Below are positions 24,032-31,614 of a stretch of 64,000 nt of DNA, piece by piece. Every line of letters starts with the position of its first letter. Position 1 is the stretch's first letter. The position numbers were made by a program, and so were the translations under genes. The DNA comes from Azospirillum brasilense (lineage in GTDB: Bacteria > Pseudomonadota > Alphaproteobacteria > Azospirillales > Azospirillaceae), in contig NZ_QOKV01000005.1 of NCBI RefSeq assembly GCF_008365405.1, positions 186,001 to 250,000 on the forward strand, written 5' to 3'. Under the pieces are notes generated by a model. It did no database searches, was not told where the DNA came from, and saw nothing but the letters and a program-made list of their open reading frames with translations.

Positions 24032-24060
24032 ACCGCCGTCGTGCGGTGAAAGACGGCGGT
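24032..24060 (+). terminator. Hairpin after the DUF1264 gene
   Basis: ACCGCCGTC and GACGGCGGT form a perfect 9-base stem with an 11-base loop, 51 bases after the DUF1264 stop. No T-run follows, so an intrinsic terminator is only a possibility. Confidence 0.35.
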
Positions 24061-24169
24061 ATCTGGCGCGGGCCGCCGTGATTTACGTAGGGAGGGGGTA
24101 CTATCCGATGAGGAAACGTGCCATGCTGCCCGCGGTCGGTTGATTCCTTGCTTCTCGAAGAGACGCGGC

Positions 24170-24667
24170 ATGAGAACCGTCTTTGCGCTGCCGTTCCTGG
24201 TTCCGTTGCTCCTTGCGACATCGCCGGGCAAGGCGACCGACCTGCACCAGTTCTGGGAGCAGACCTGCGGGGACTGCCACCCCCACGCCGGGGCCTTCGC
24301 CCAACGGTTCCTCACCGTGAAGGACGGCAAGCTCCAGGGCCGCCATCACACGGACGACCTGATCGTCTTCCTGCAACACCATCACCTGCCGCAGAACCTC
24401 GTGCGGCCGATGTACGAGATGCTGCTCGCCCAGGCCAGCACGGGACCGCGCTTCAAGGAACGGTGCGGCCGCTGCCACGAGTCCGCCGCCGATCTGGCCC
24501 GGGAATCGCTGGTGGTCCGCGACGGCGTGCTGCACGGACGGGAGAGCGGCCGCCCTGTGGCCGAGTTCCTGCCCCGCCACGCCAAGCTGGGTCTGACGCC
24601 GGAGGACGTGACCTTCTTCACCGACCTGCTGACGCGCGTCGAACGCGAGGTTCACTCTGGCGGCTGA
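24170..24667 (+). CDS. Periplasmic diheme cytochrome c-like protein
   Basis: This 165-residue protein has a signal peptide (MRTVFALPFLVPLLLATSPG) and two CxxCH heme sites, CGDCH near residue 36 and CGRCH near 102. The two halves look alike (RFLTVKDGKLQGR versus ESLVVRDGVLHGR), so it arose by internal duplication of a monoheme unit. It lies convergent to the TsdA-like gene and could be its electron acceptor; this is inference. An upstream ATG at 24140 is possible but would break the signal peptide. Confidence 0.75.
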   Translation: MRTVFALPFLVPLLLATSPGKATDLHQFWEQTCGDCHPHAGAFAQRFLTVKDGKLQGRHHTDDLIVFLQHHHLPQNLVRPMYEMLLAQASTGPRFKERCGRCHESAADLARESLVVRDGVLHGRESGRPVAEFLPRHAKLGLTPEDVTFFTDLLTRVEREVHSGG

Positions 24668-24720
24668 CAGGAGTGGCGGAGAAGCCCGCAGGCTCCTCCG
24701 CCGAGAGGGCACCTGACCGT

Positions 24721-25710
24721 TTACTGCGTCGCCCGCTGCAACTCCTTCAGCTTGGCGCGGATCGGATCGTAGGGGCCGTACTTGTGCTGCTCGGCCGGGA
24801 AGCCGTCCGCGAACGGCGGGAAAGGCATGTCGACCGGCTTGCGCAGGCGGTTCGGGAAGTCCTTGTCGAGGTTGGCCTTGTGGGGACGCGGCTGGCTGTT
24901 CACGAAGGCGATGACGTCGTAGGCGTCCTCGTCCGAGACGGTCGGGGCCTCGTGGGTCGTGCCCAGCGGCATGTTGCTGTGGACGAAGGCCGACGCGGTC
25001 AGTTGGCGGTACATGCCCGCGCCGTCGTTGTAGCTGTCCGGCCCCCACAGCGGTGGGAACTGATAGCCCTCGCCGTCGCCGACCTGGCCCTTGCGCACGC
25101 CCTGGCCGTCCTCGCCGTGGCAGGCGGCGCAAACCTCGGCGTAGACCTGCTTGCCGCGTTCCGGGTTGGCGGCGCGGGCCGGTTCCTTGATCGGCCGGGT
25201 GCCCGCCCCCTCGATCTTCGCGCCGACCGGGATGCCGGTGGACAGCCACTTCATGTAGGCGACGAACGCCTTCATCTCGGTACTCTCCAGCGGCAGCGCC
25301 TTACCGTTCATGCTGCGCTCCATGCAGCCGTTGACGCGCTCCTCGATGGTGCTGATGGCATCCTCGCGGGCGCGGTACTGCGGGAAGACCGCATGCACGC
25401 CGGTCCACGGCATCGAGTAGGGCTGTGTTCCGGCGTTCAGGTGGCAGCTTTGGCAGGCCAGGTTGTTCCCGGCGTACCGCTTGGCCGGGTCGGCGGCCTC
25501 CGGGCCGAGATGCTTGTGGGTCTCGGTCGTCAGCGCGTGGCCGTACTTGACGAGCTTGCCGAGGTCGTCGTCCTTCACCGTCGCAATGTCCGGCGGCGTC
25601 CATTGGGTCAGGTCGATCCTTTGCGGGTCCGCCGCGTGCGACACGGCGAGGGTGATCGTGCCGACGGCCAAGGCCGCGAGCGCGCAGGCCAGCGTGTTGA
25701 TGGTCTTCAT
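24721..25710 (-). CDS. tsdA: TsdA-type diheme thiosulfate dehydrogenase
   Basis: This 329-residue exported cytochrome c has a signal peptide cleaved after SHA, a first heme site CQSCH (86-90, followed by LNAGTQ) and a second CAACH near residue 195. Between them is VNGCMERSMNGKALP, where C129 fits the Cys that ligates heme 1 in TsdA enzymes. TsdA couples thiosulfate to tetrathionate. The length and motif order match the family. The start ATG 25710 is preceded by a purine-rich stretch. It stands within the sulfur cluster, but alone on its strand. Confidence 0.85.
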   Translation of the reverse strand: MKTINTLACALAALAVGTITLAVSHAADPQRIDLTQWTPPDIATVKDDDLGKLVKYGHALTTETHKHLGPEAADPAKRYAGNNLACQSCHLNAGTQPYSMPWTGVHAVFPQYRAREDAISTIEERVNGCMERSMNGKALPLESTEMKAFVAYMKWLSTGIPVGAKIEGAGTRPIKEPARAANPERGKQVYAEVCAACHGEDGQGVRKGQVGDGEGYQFPPLWGPDSYNDGAGMYRQLTASAFVHSNMPLGTTHEAPTVSDEDAYDVIAFVNSQPRPHKANLDKDFPNRLRKPVDMPFPPFADGFPAEQHKYGPYDPIRAKLKELQRATQ

Positions 25711-25791
25711 GGGGCGTCTCTTCCCTTCCTGTAAGTCTCTTTTGTCGTTTTTGCCGGATCGAGGCCGCTCGACGACACGACGAGGCGGCTG

Positions 25792-26010
25792 GTGAAGTTG
25801 GCCTTGGCAATCGGCGCCCGCTCGGAGGGTGCTGTCGATTCCCATGTCCGCCGCGCGCTCGCCGAAGGCGTCGACCCTGAAGCGATCCGGCAGGTGGCGC
25901 TCCTGGAGATCCCGACCCTCGGCCTGCCTCAGGCCGTCGCCGCGACGACGTGGATCGAGGATCTGGTCTCCGGGACCCGCCAGGAGATGCCGGACACCGG
26001 GGAGCCCTGA
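25792..26010 (+). pseudogene. Carboxymuconolactone decarboxylase-family remnant
   Basis: The frame encodes about 72 residues beginning KLALAIGARSEGAVDSHVRR, then ALAEGVDPEAIRQVALLEIP, the core of an AhpD/CMD domain. The usual CxxC redox site is missing: EGAVDS stands where a Cys pair would be. In-frame codons upstream of the GTG (LDDTTRRLV) also look like the family, but the frame is closed by TAA at 25732 with no ATG. So it is probably a 5'-truncated or decayed copy. Active use with a rare start codon cannot be excluded. Confidence 0.5.
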
Positions 26011-26017
26011 CGGGCGC

Positions 26018-26881
26018 TCACAGAGAGTCGATGGGGATCTTGAGGTAGCGTTTGCCGTTCCCCTCGGCGGGCGGCAACCGCCCGGCGCGCACATTCACCT
26101 GCACCGAGGGCAGGATCAACTTCGGCATGTCCAGTGTCCGGTCACGGGCCGTGCGGAGCGCCACGAACTCGTCCTCGCCCACACCGTCCCGAACGTGGAC
26201 GTTGCGCGCCCGCTGCTCGGCGACCGTGCTCTCCCAGGCGTACTCGTCCCGGCCCGGCGCCTTGTAGTCATGGCCGGTGAAGAGCCGCGTTTCAGGCGGT
26301 AGGATCAGGATGCGCCGGATCGAGCGGTACAGGGCGTGGGCGTCGCCGCCTGGGAAGTCACAACGCGCCGTGCCGTAGTCGGGCTGGAACAGGGTGTCGC
26401 CGACGAAGGCCGCGTCGCCGATAAGGTAGGTCATGTCCGCCGGGGTGTGGCCGGGCGTGTGGATGGCCTGAGCCTCCAGGCCGCCGATCCGGAACCGCTC
26501 GCCGTCGGCGAACAGATGGTCGAATTGGCGCCCGTCGGCCACGAAACCGGGTTCCATGTTGAACAGAGCGCGGAAGACCTTCTGGACCTCGCGGATGTGC
26601 TCGCCGATGCCGATGCGGCCGCCGACCCGTTCCTTCAGGTAGGGCGCCGCCGACAGGTGGTCGGCGTGGACGTGTGTCTCCAGGATCCACTCCACGGTGA
26701 GGCCGCGCTCACGCACCAGCGCGATCATGCGGTCGGCCGAGGCGGTCGCGGTGCGGCCCGACTTCGGGTCGAAGTCGAGCACGCTGTCGACCAGAGCCGC
26801 GGCCCGGGTGGCGGGATCGACGACGACATAGCTGACGGTGTTGGTCGCCTCGTCGAAGAGCGGCATCACGTCGGGTTTCAT
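26018..26881 (-). CDS. MBL-fold persulfide dioxygenase (Blh-like), SqrR-linked
   Basis: This 287-residue protein has THVHADHLSAAPYLKE, IHTPGHTPADMTYL, FVGDTLFQPDYGTARCDFPG and FTGHDYKAPG, the motifs of the Blh/PDO group found in BigR operons. It should oxidise persulfides formed from sulfide. The start is ATG 26881, with AGGAGG seven bases upstream; the longer frame to 26947 crosses the promoter and operator. It is divergent from the ArsR-type regulator at 26983, with the palindrome 26951-26964 between them. Confidence 0.87.
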   Translation of the reverse strand: MKPDVMPLFDEATNTVSYVVVDPATRAAALVDSVLDFDPKSGRTATASADRMIALVRERGLTVEWILETHVHADHLSAAPYLKERVGGRIGIGEHIREVQKVFRALFNMEPGFVADGRQFDHLFADGERFRIGGLEAQAIHTPGHTPADMTYLIGDAAFVGDTLFQPDYGTARCDFPGGDAHALYRSIRRILILPPETRLFTGHDYKAPGRDEYAWESTVAEQRARNVHVRDGVGEDEFVALRTARDRTLDMPKLILPSVQVNVRAGRLPPAEGNGKRYLKIPIDSL

Positions 26882-26950
26882 GGAGACCTCCTGGCTGGCC
26901 TGGCGGGACCGTTCCCAATACCGCTTGAACAGGTGGCTCGGCCTCATATA

Positions 26951-26964
26951 TTAGTCAAGACTAA
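26951..26964. promoter_or_regulatory. Operator palindrome of the SqrR/BigR-like repressor
   Basis: TTAGTC and GACTAA form a perfect inverted repeat with a 2-base spacer in an AT-rich stretch (ATATA upstream, ATTAAT downstream). It lies between the divergent Blh-like and ArsR-family genes, 18 bases before the regulator start, where such a repressor would block both promoters. Confidence 0.7.
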
Positions 26965-26982
26965 ATTAATGATTTGGAAACT

Positions 26983-27318
26983 ATGCCGGACACCCCCAAC
27001 GATCCGCCGATGGACCCCGCCGAGTTGGAAGCCCGCGCCGCCGATGCCGAGGCATTCCTGCGCTCGCTCGCGAGCCGCCATCGCTTGATGATCCTGTGCT
27101 CGCTGCTTGAGGGCGAGGTGCCAGTTGGCGAGCTCGTCCGGCGCCTCGGTCTCTCCCAGTCCAACCTTTCCCAGCACCTCGCCAAGCTGCGCGAGGAAGG
27201 ACTCGTCGCGACCCGCCGGGACGGCACGGTCATTTTCTACCGCATCGGCTCAGACCGGGTCCGCCCCATCCTCACCGAGCTCTACCGCCTGTTCTGTGCC
27301 GCTCCTCGCCCCGAATGA
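26983..27318 (+). CDS. ArsR-family sulfide/persulfide-responsive repressor (SqrR/BigR-like)
   Basis: This 111-residue winged-helix protein has [20 protein letters not shown] and [20 protein letters not shown] as the DNA-binding part. Cysteines are at C39 and C105, a spacing of 66, the same as C41 and C107 in SqrR, which form a polysulfide bridge and release DNA. No arsenic or zinc ligands of other ArsR types are evident. The ATG 26983 is preferred over a TTG nine bases upstream. The gene begins an operon with the YeeE, DUF6691 and TauE genes and is divergent from the Blh-like gene. Confidence 0.88.
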   Translation: MPDTPNDPPMDPAELEARAADAEAFLRSLASRHRLMILCSLLEGEVPVGELVRRLGLSQSNLSQHLAKLREEGLVATRRDGTVIFYRIGSDRVRPILTELYRLFCAAPRPE

Positions 27319-27770
27319 CGGCCCAATCCCGACCTTCGAGACCCATGGAAAACTTCACGCCTGCTTCGGCCGCCCTCGGCGGCCTCCTGATCGGTTTGTC
27401 CGCGGCCCTCCTGTGGGTTGCCAAAGGCCGGATCGCCGGGATCAGCGGCATCCTCGGCGGCCTTGGCGCGCGGCGCCCCGGCGACGTCGCTTGGCGCGCC
27501 GCCTTTCTGGTCGGCCTGATGGCGGCGCCGCTGCTCTACGGCGCGGCGGGCGGTGCGCTGCCGCATTCCGCGTCGTCCGCCAGCCCCGCCACTCTGATCG
27601 TCGCCGGTCTGCTGGTCGGCTTCGGCACCCGACTGGGCAGCGGCTGCACGAGCGGTCATGGTGTCTGCGGCCTGGCCCGACTGTCGCCGCGTTCCCTGAC
27701 GGCCACCGGCCTGTTTATGTCCAGCGCCGCCGCCACCGTCTTGGTCGCCCGCCACCTGATCGGAGTCTGA
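27315..27770 (+). CDS. YeeE/YedE-family membrane protein
   Basis: This 151-residue protein has four hydrophobic helices and the conserved Cys motif [21 protein letters not shown], with its core [12 protein letters not shown]. It is half of a YeeE/TsuA-type transporter for thiosulfate or sulfur. The ATG overlaps the regulator stop (ATGA); an internal ATG at 27345 would remove ten residues. It pairs with the next gene, the other half of the transporter. In BigR-type operons it is thought to move sulfur compounds. Confidence 0.82.
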   Translation: MTAQSRPSRPMENFTPASAALGGLLIGLSAALLWVAKGRIAGISGILGGLGARRPGDVAWRAAFLVGLMAAPLLYGAAGGALPHSASSASPATLIVAGLLVGFGTRLGSGCTSGHGVCGLARLSPRSLTATGLFMSSAAATVLVARHLIGV

Positions 27771-27775
27771 CCGCC

Positions 27776-28213
27776 ATGCCCGCCCTGCTCGTCGCCCTCG
27801 CGTCAGGCCTGCTGTTCGGCCTCGGCCTGACGGTGTCCTCCATGATCGACCCGGCCAAGGTGCTGAACTTCCTCGACGTGGCGGGCTCCTGGGACCCGAG
27901 CCTCGCCTTCGTGATGGCCGCCGCCATCCCGGTCGCGGCGGTCGGCTTCGCCCTTGCGCGCCGACGCGGGACGCCCTTGATCGACACGGCGTTCCGTGGC
28001 CCGACCGCAACGGCCGTCGACCGCCGACTCGCGACCGGCGCTGTCCTGTTCGGCGTCGGCTGGGGGCTGGTCGGCTACTGCCCCGGCCCAGCGCTCGCCG
28101 CGTTCGGCCTTAGTGTTCCTGGGGCGGGGCTGTTCGTCGCCGCCATGCTCGCCGGGATCGGCGCCCATGACCTGATGCGGTCCATCCGCGTGCGTCGCGC
28201 TGCGACAGTGTGA
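27776..28213 (+). CDS. DUF6691/YeeE-family membrane protein, second half
   Basis: This 145-residue protein has four hydrophobic helices and the motifs SGLLFGLGLTVSSMIDPAKV and GVGWGLVGYCPGPALAA, which contains the conserved Cys of the family. It starts five bases after the preceding YeeE gene stops. The two small proteins together correspond to a full-length YeeE/TsuA. The Cys residues would relay the substrate through the membrane. It is co-transcribed with the TauE-type exporter 24 bases downstream. Confidence 0.82.
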   Translation: MPALLVALASGLLFGLGLTVSSMIDPAKVLNFLDVAGSWDPSLAFVMAAAIPVAAVGFALARRRGTPLIDTAFRGPTATAVDRRLATGAVLFGVGWGLVGYCPGPALAAFGLSVPGAGLFVAAMLAGIGAHDLMRSIRVRRAATV

Positions 28214-28237
28214 CCTTCTCCAACCTGGAACGCTCAG

Positions 28238-29014
28238 ATGCCCGAACTCCTCACGATCCTGTCCGGCTCGCTGGTCGGCTTCTCCCTCGGGCTGATCGGA
28301 GGCGGAGGGTCGATCCTGGCCGTGCCGCTGCTGCTTTACGTCGTGGGCGTGCCGGACCCCCACGTCGCCATCGGCACCAGCGCCCTGGCAGTCGCGGCGA
28401 ACGCCTTCGCCAACCTGGCCCAGCACGCCCGGGCCGGGACGGTGAAGTGGCCCTGCGCGGCGACCTTTGCCGCCTCCGGGGTGGTCGGGGCGCTGGTCGG
28501 CTCGACGCTCGGCAAGGCGGTCAACGGCGAGAGCCTGCTGTTCCTGTTCGCGCTGGTGATGGTCGCGGTTGGCGCCTCCATGCTGAGGAAGCGCGGGAGC
28601 GAGGGCGACCCCGGGGTGCGCATCAACAAGTCCATTGCGGTGCGCCTGGTCGGCATCGGCTTCGTGACCGGCGCGATTTCGGGCTTCTTCGGGATCGGCG
28701 GCGGCTTCCTGATCGTCCCGGGCCTTCTGCTCGGCAGCGGCATGGCCGTGCTCAACGCCATCGGCTCGTCGCTGTTCTCGGTGGGCGCCTTCGGCCTGAC
28801 CACGGCGGCCAACTACGCGCTCTCGGGACTTGTCGACTGGACGGTCGCGGCGCTGTTCATCGCCGGTGGCGTGGTCGGCGGGTTCGCGGGCATGAAGGCC
28901 GCGGTGGGGCTGTCCACGCGCAAGGGCGCGCTGACCAAGGTCTTCGCGGGCGTGCTGTTCGCCGTCGCCGCCTACATGCTGTACCGCAACGCCGGTGTCC
29001 TCGGCCTATTCTGA
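28238..29014 (+). CDS. TauE/SafE-family sulfite exporter
   Basis: This 258-residue integral membrane protein has eight or so hydrophobic segments and the TauE hallmarks LIGGGGSILAVPLLLYVVG and FFGIGGGFLIVPGLLLG, one in each half, showing the internal duplication. It should export sulfite made by the persulfide dioxygenases, which fits the operon logic (Blh-like PDO, regulator, YeeE pair, exporter). The start is ATG 28238. The gene ends 11 bases before the nuclease-like gene, which appears unrelated. Confidence 0.85.
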   Translation: MPELLTILSGSLVGFSLGLIGGGGSILAVPLLLYVVGVPDPHVAIGTSALAVAANAFANLAQHARAGTVKWPCAATFAASGVVGALVGSTLGKAVNGESLLFLFALVMVAVGASMLRKRGSEGDPGVRINKSIAVRLVGIGFVTGAISGFFGIGGGFLIVPGLLLGSGMAVLNAIGSSLFSVGAFGLTTAANYALSGLVDWTVAALFIAGGVVGGFAGMKAAVGLSTRKGALTKVFAGVLFAVAAYMLYRNAGVLGLF

Positions 29015-29025
29015 TCCGATCCAAC

Positions 29026-29850
29026 ATGGGCCTAAGAAGGCTTTTGAGTGTGGCCTTCCCTACACCCCAAGCCCCTGGACGTGGCGAACTCGAAAGCCAC
29101 AACGAGTTCCTGGCCATGCGCCAGGACATCCTGGCGCTCATGGCCGAGCATCGCGACCTGCTCTCCAACGATCTCGGCGCCGTCGGCGGCCTGCTGTTCG
29201 ACGTCGGTTCGAGCCGGTATGCCGCGCCGCCGCGCGTGGACGACGCGGCCGCCCGGGCCGCCTGGGAGGCCGACTTGGCCAAGGTCCGCGAGGAAAGCGA
29301 CAAGGCGACGAAGGCGGCCGCCGCCCAGCGCGAGGGCGACCGCACGCACACCGAAATCCAGGGCTGGCTGCGCGACCTCGGCAGGGCGTTGGACTACGAC
29401 GTCTGGATCGCGTCGAACGACCGTGGGCGGCCTTACAACGGCGGCAAGCTCGGCGCGGGCTGCCTTGAGCGCCTGCCGGAGGCGATCGAGAAGGCGCCGG
29501 GCGCCGACGCCGTCCGATTGATCGACGTGCTGTGGCTCAACCACGGCAAGGCGCACGTCGCCGCCGCCTTCGAAGTCGAGCACTCCACCTCGATCTACTT
29601 GGGCATCGTCCGCATGCTCGACCTCGCGCTCGGCGGCGACGCGCACGCACTGGAGGGCCTGTTCCTGGTGGCGCCGAACGGCCCCGAGGAGGAGGTCCGC
29701 ACGCAGCTGGCCCGACCGGCTTTCTCGCGCGTGGCCGATCTCAAGGTCCGCTACCTGCCATACGGGGAACTGGAGCCGCACCGGGAGTCCATCGCCCGGT
29801 TCGGAAGCGGCATGAAGGCCATCCACGCCATCTCGCGCACGCTCGTCTGA
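29026..29850 (+). CDS. Hypothetical protein with possible restriction-endonuclease-like fold
   Basis: This protein of about 274 residues is not assigned to a named family. A helical N-terminal part (RQDILALMAEHRDLL) leads to LDYDVWIASNDRGRPYNGGK and then LIDVLWLNHGKAHVAAAFEV followed by EHSTSIYLGIVRMLDLAL. The D...FEVE arrangement with a following S/T suggests a PD-(D/E)xK nuclease core. No ribosome-binding site is obvious at 29026; ATG 29116 is an alternative. It directly abuts the sulfur operon and may be a defence gene or a 5'-truncated fragment. The function is an inference. Confidence 0.5.
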   Translation: MGLRRLLSVAFPTPQAPGRGELESHNEFLAMRQDILALMAEHRDLLSNDLGAVGGLLFDVGSSRYAAPPRVDDAAARAAWEADLAKVREESDKATKAAAAQREGDRTHTEIQGWLRDLGRALDYDVWIASNDRGRPYNGGKLGAGCLERLPEAIEKAPGADAVRLIDVLWLNHGKAHVAAAFEVEHSTSIYLGIVRMLDLALGGDAHALEGLFLVAPNGPEEEVRTQLARPAFSRVADLKVRYLPYGELEPHRESIARFGSGMKAIHAISRTLV

Positions 29851-29963
29851 GCGGTGCTGGCGGGACACGCGCCACGGCGGCTTGTTGAAGAGGCAGGGCC
29901 CCCGAGGGTGCCCCTGCCGGACCATTTCGTCCCCGAGAACGATGGCTTCCGCAGTAGGCGGAT

Positions 29964-30470
29964 ATGGCTTACCAGTTCCACGAATCCGCGACCGTCGAGG
30001 TGGCCATGGCGCCAGAGCAGCTTTTCGAACGCCTGGACGATCACACGCGGCTCGCCGCGCACATGGAGAAGCCTTCCATGATGACGCTGGGCGGGCGCAT
30101 GACCTACGCCTTCGACGAGGACAAGGGGCGTGCTGTCGGATCGGTCATCCGCATGAGCGGCCGTTTCCTCGACATCTCCCTGGGCGTCGACGAGGTTGTC
30201 ACCGAACGCGATCCGCCGCGGCGCAAGGTGTGGGAGACCATGGGGCTCCCCCGGCTTCTGGTCATCGGTCCGTACCGCATGGGCTTCGAGATTGAACCCA
30301 AGGGGGACGGTTCGGCGCTGCGCGTGTTCATCGACTTCTCTCGCCCCGCATCGCCTGACGGACGCATCCTTGGCATCCTGTTCACCAGGACCTACGCCCG
30401 CTGGTGCGTGAGGCGCATGGCGGCCGATGCGGCGGACCTTGGTCGGATCAACCGGCCAACCAATCTGTGA
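29964..30470 (+). CDS. SRPBCC-family protein
   Basis: This 168-residue cytosolic protein begins YQFHESATVEVAMAPEQLFE, then RLDDHTRLAAHMEKP, the START/SRPBCC (polyketide cyclase-like) pattern with a hydrophobic ligand cavity. The family covers many ligands, so no substrate is proposed. No signal peptide is seen; the C-terminus is helical (TYARWCVRRMAADAADL). It is an isolated gene between the nuclease-like gene and a DUF3644-like remnant. The start ATG 29964 has only weak ribosome-binding support. Confidence 0.7.
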   Translation: MAYQFHESATVEVAMAPEQLFERLDDHTRLAAHMEKPSMMTLGGRMTYAFDEDKGRAVGSVIRMSGRFLDISLGVDEVVTERDPPRRKVWETMGLPRLLVIGPYRMGFEIEPKGDGSALRVFIDFSRPASPDGRILGILFTRTYARWCVRRMAADAADLGRINRPTNL

Positions 30471-30522
30471 GAGGTCGAGGAACAGCGGTTGGACGGTCGA
30501 CGCGACTGGTCCGGACCCGACC

Positions 30523-30937
30523 CTACGCCGCGCGCACTTCGGGCGCCGGTTTGGCTGCTTTCCCCTTGTGCGCGGCCCAAATCGCGTCGATCCCGTGGTC
30601 CTCGACCGCTTTCTTCATCTTTGTCAGGGCGTGGTCCGAGTAGGACGGGAACTTCATGCTGCCGTGCTGGAAAACGTGGCAGCACTGGGCATCGCCGTCG
30701 ATCCCGCACCATTGCCGGACCGCGTTGGCCTTCGGCGGCGTCAGCCCGCTCTTCGCCGCCAAGTCCGTGGCGCTCATGTGGAATCGCTTGCGAAGGTCGA
30801 CCTCGCGGACGGCCCCGGCCTCTGCCGGATCGTCGCTGGCGATCACCCTGACCGAAGGAGTTGAACCCCGTCATGGCAGTTCGAAGCGAGGCGATCGCCT
30901 TCAGCTTCAATGTCCTCCCGTCGCGAACCAACTTCAA
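30523..30937 (-). pseudogene. Probable DUF3644-like gene with internal deletion
   Basis: Reading leftward from 30937 the frame gives LKLKAIASLRTAMTGFNSF, which resembles the start of DUF3644-type proteins. From about 30850 a different frame carries SDDPAEAGAVREVDLRKRF and then HMSATDLAAKSGLTPPKANA, ending at 30523, which resembles the C-terminal HTH-like part of the same kind of protein. The middle (normally over 200 residues) is missing and the two ends are in different frames. A stand-alone 107-residue protein from 30846 is the alternative. Family identification is from memory of the pattern. Confidence 0.4.
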
Positions 30938-31098
30938 GGCACCCTCCTGGGAGTGGACGACGGCGGAATGCCATCCTGCATGCCTTTATACTGTTGCCCA
31001 GTCGTTATCCGCGGTCGCCGGTGCTGTAATACCCGGCGCTGTTCCGACGTCCATGAAAAGGCCCGCGCTCTCGCGTGCCGCAAAACGGGAGGAGAAGC

Positions 31099-31350
31099 AT
31101 GTTGAGGAACATCGCCTTGGCCACCATCTTCGCCGTCGCCCTCACCGGCCCGGCGCTCGCCAACAGTTGCCCCAGGCACATGGCCGCCATCGACCAGGCG
31201 CTCGCTGCCAATCCGAAGCTGGACGCCGCGAAGTTGGCCGAGGTCAAAAAGCTCCGCGCCGACGGCGAGGCGCTCCACAAGCAGGGGAAGCATGCCGAGT
31301 CGGAGGCAACGCTCGCCCAGGCCGAGAACCTCCTCGGCATCAAGAAGTGA
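31099..31350 (+). CDS. Small exported helical protein
   Basis: This 83-residue protein begins at ATG 31099 behind GGGAGGAG. It has a signal peptide (MLRNIALATIFAVALTGPALA) and a mature helical part with one Cys (NSCPRHMAAIDQALAANPKL), ending KHAESEATLAQAENLLGIKK. The pattern is that of small periplasmic TPR-like helical pairs found next to metal genes. The function is unknown. It lies just upstream of, and convergent with, the heme-copper oxidase operon. Confidence 0.6.
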   Translation: MLRNIALATIFAVALTGPALANSCPRHMAAIDQALAANPKLDAAKLAEVKKLRADGEALHKQGKHAESEATLAQAENLLGIKK

Positions 31351-31409
31351 CATCGGGCGCCACGGGGGCTGAGCAATGCCCTCACCCCCGCGGCGTCGTG
31401 CGCAGCGGC

Positions 31410-31598
31410 TCAGCCCCTACGCGCCTTGCGGCCGACAGCGAACAGCATCCCGGCGAGCACCAGAAACACGATGGCGCCGCCGCCCCAGACCCGGACGTAG
31501 CCGGGCATCCCAAGGCTGGGGACGAAGGCGTAGACGGCGGCCAACCCCGCCCACACCGTGACGATGGCCAGGGTCAGCCAGAGTTCGTCGTTCTTCAT
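31410..31598 (-). CDS. Small two-helix membrane protein of the oxidase operon
   Basis: This 62-residue protein has two hydrophobic helices (LTLAIVTVWAGLAAVYAFV and VWGGGAIVFLVLAGMLFAV) and a basic C-terminus. It begins at ATG 31598, 16 bases after the oxidase subunit I stop, as the third gene of the operon. Small subunits of this sort accompany B-type heme-copper oxidases. No direct family match is claimed. Confidence 0.55.
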   Translation of the reverse strand: MKNDELWLTLAIVTVWAGLAAVYAFVPSLGMPGYVRVWGGGAIVFLVLAGMLFAVGRKARRG

Positions 31599-31614
31599 GG
31601 CTTTTCTCCTGCGC

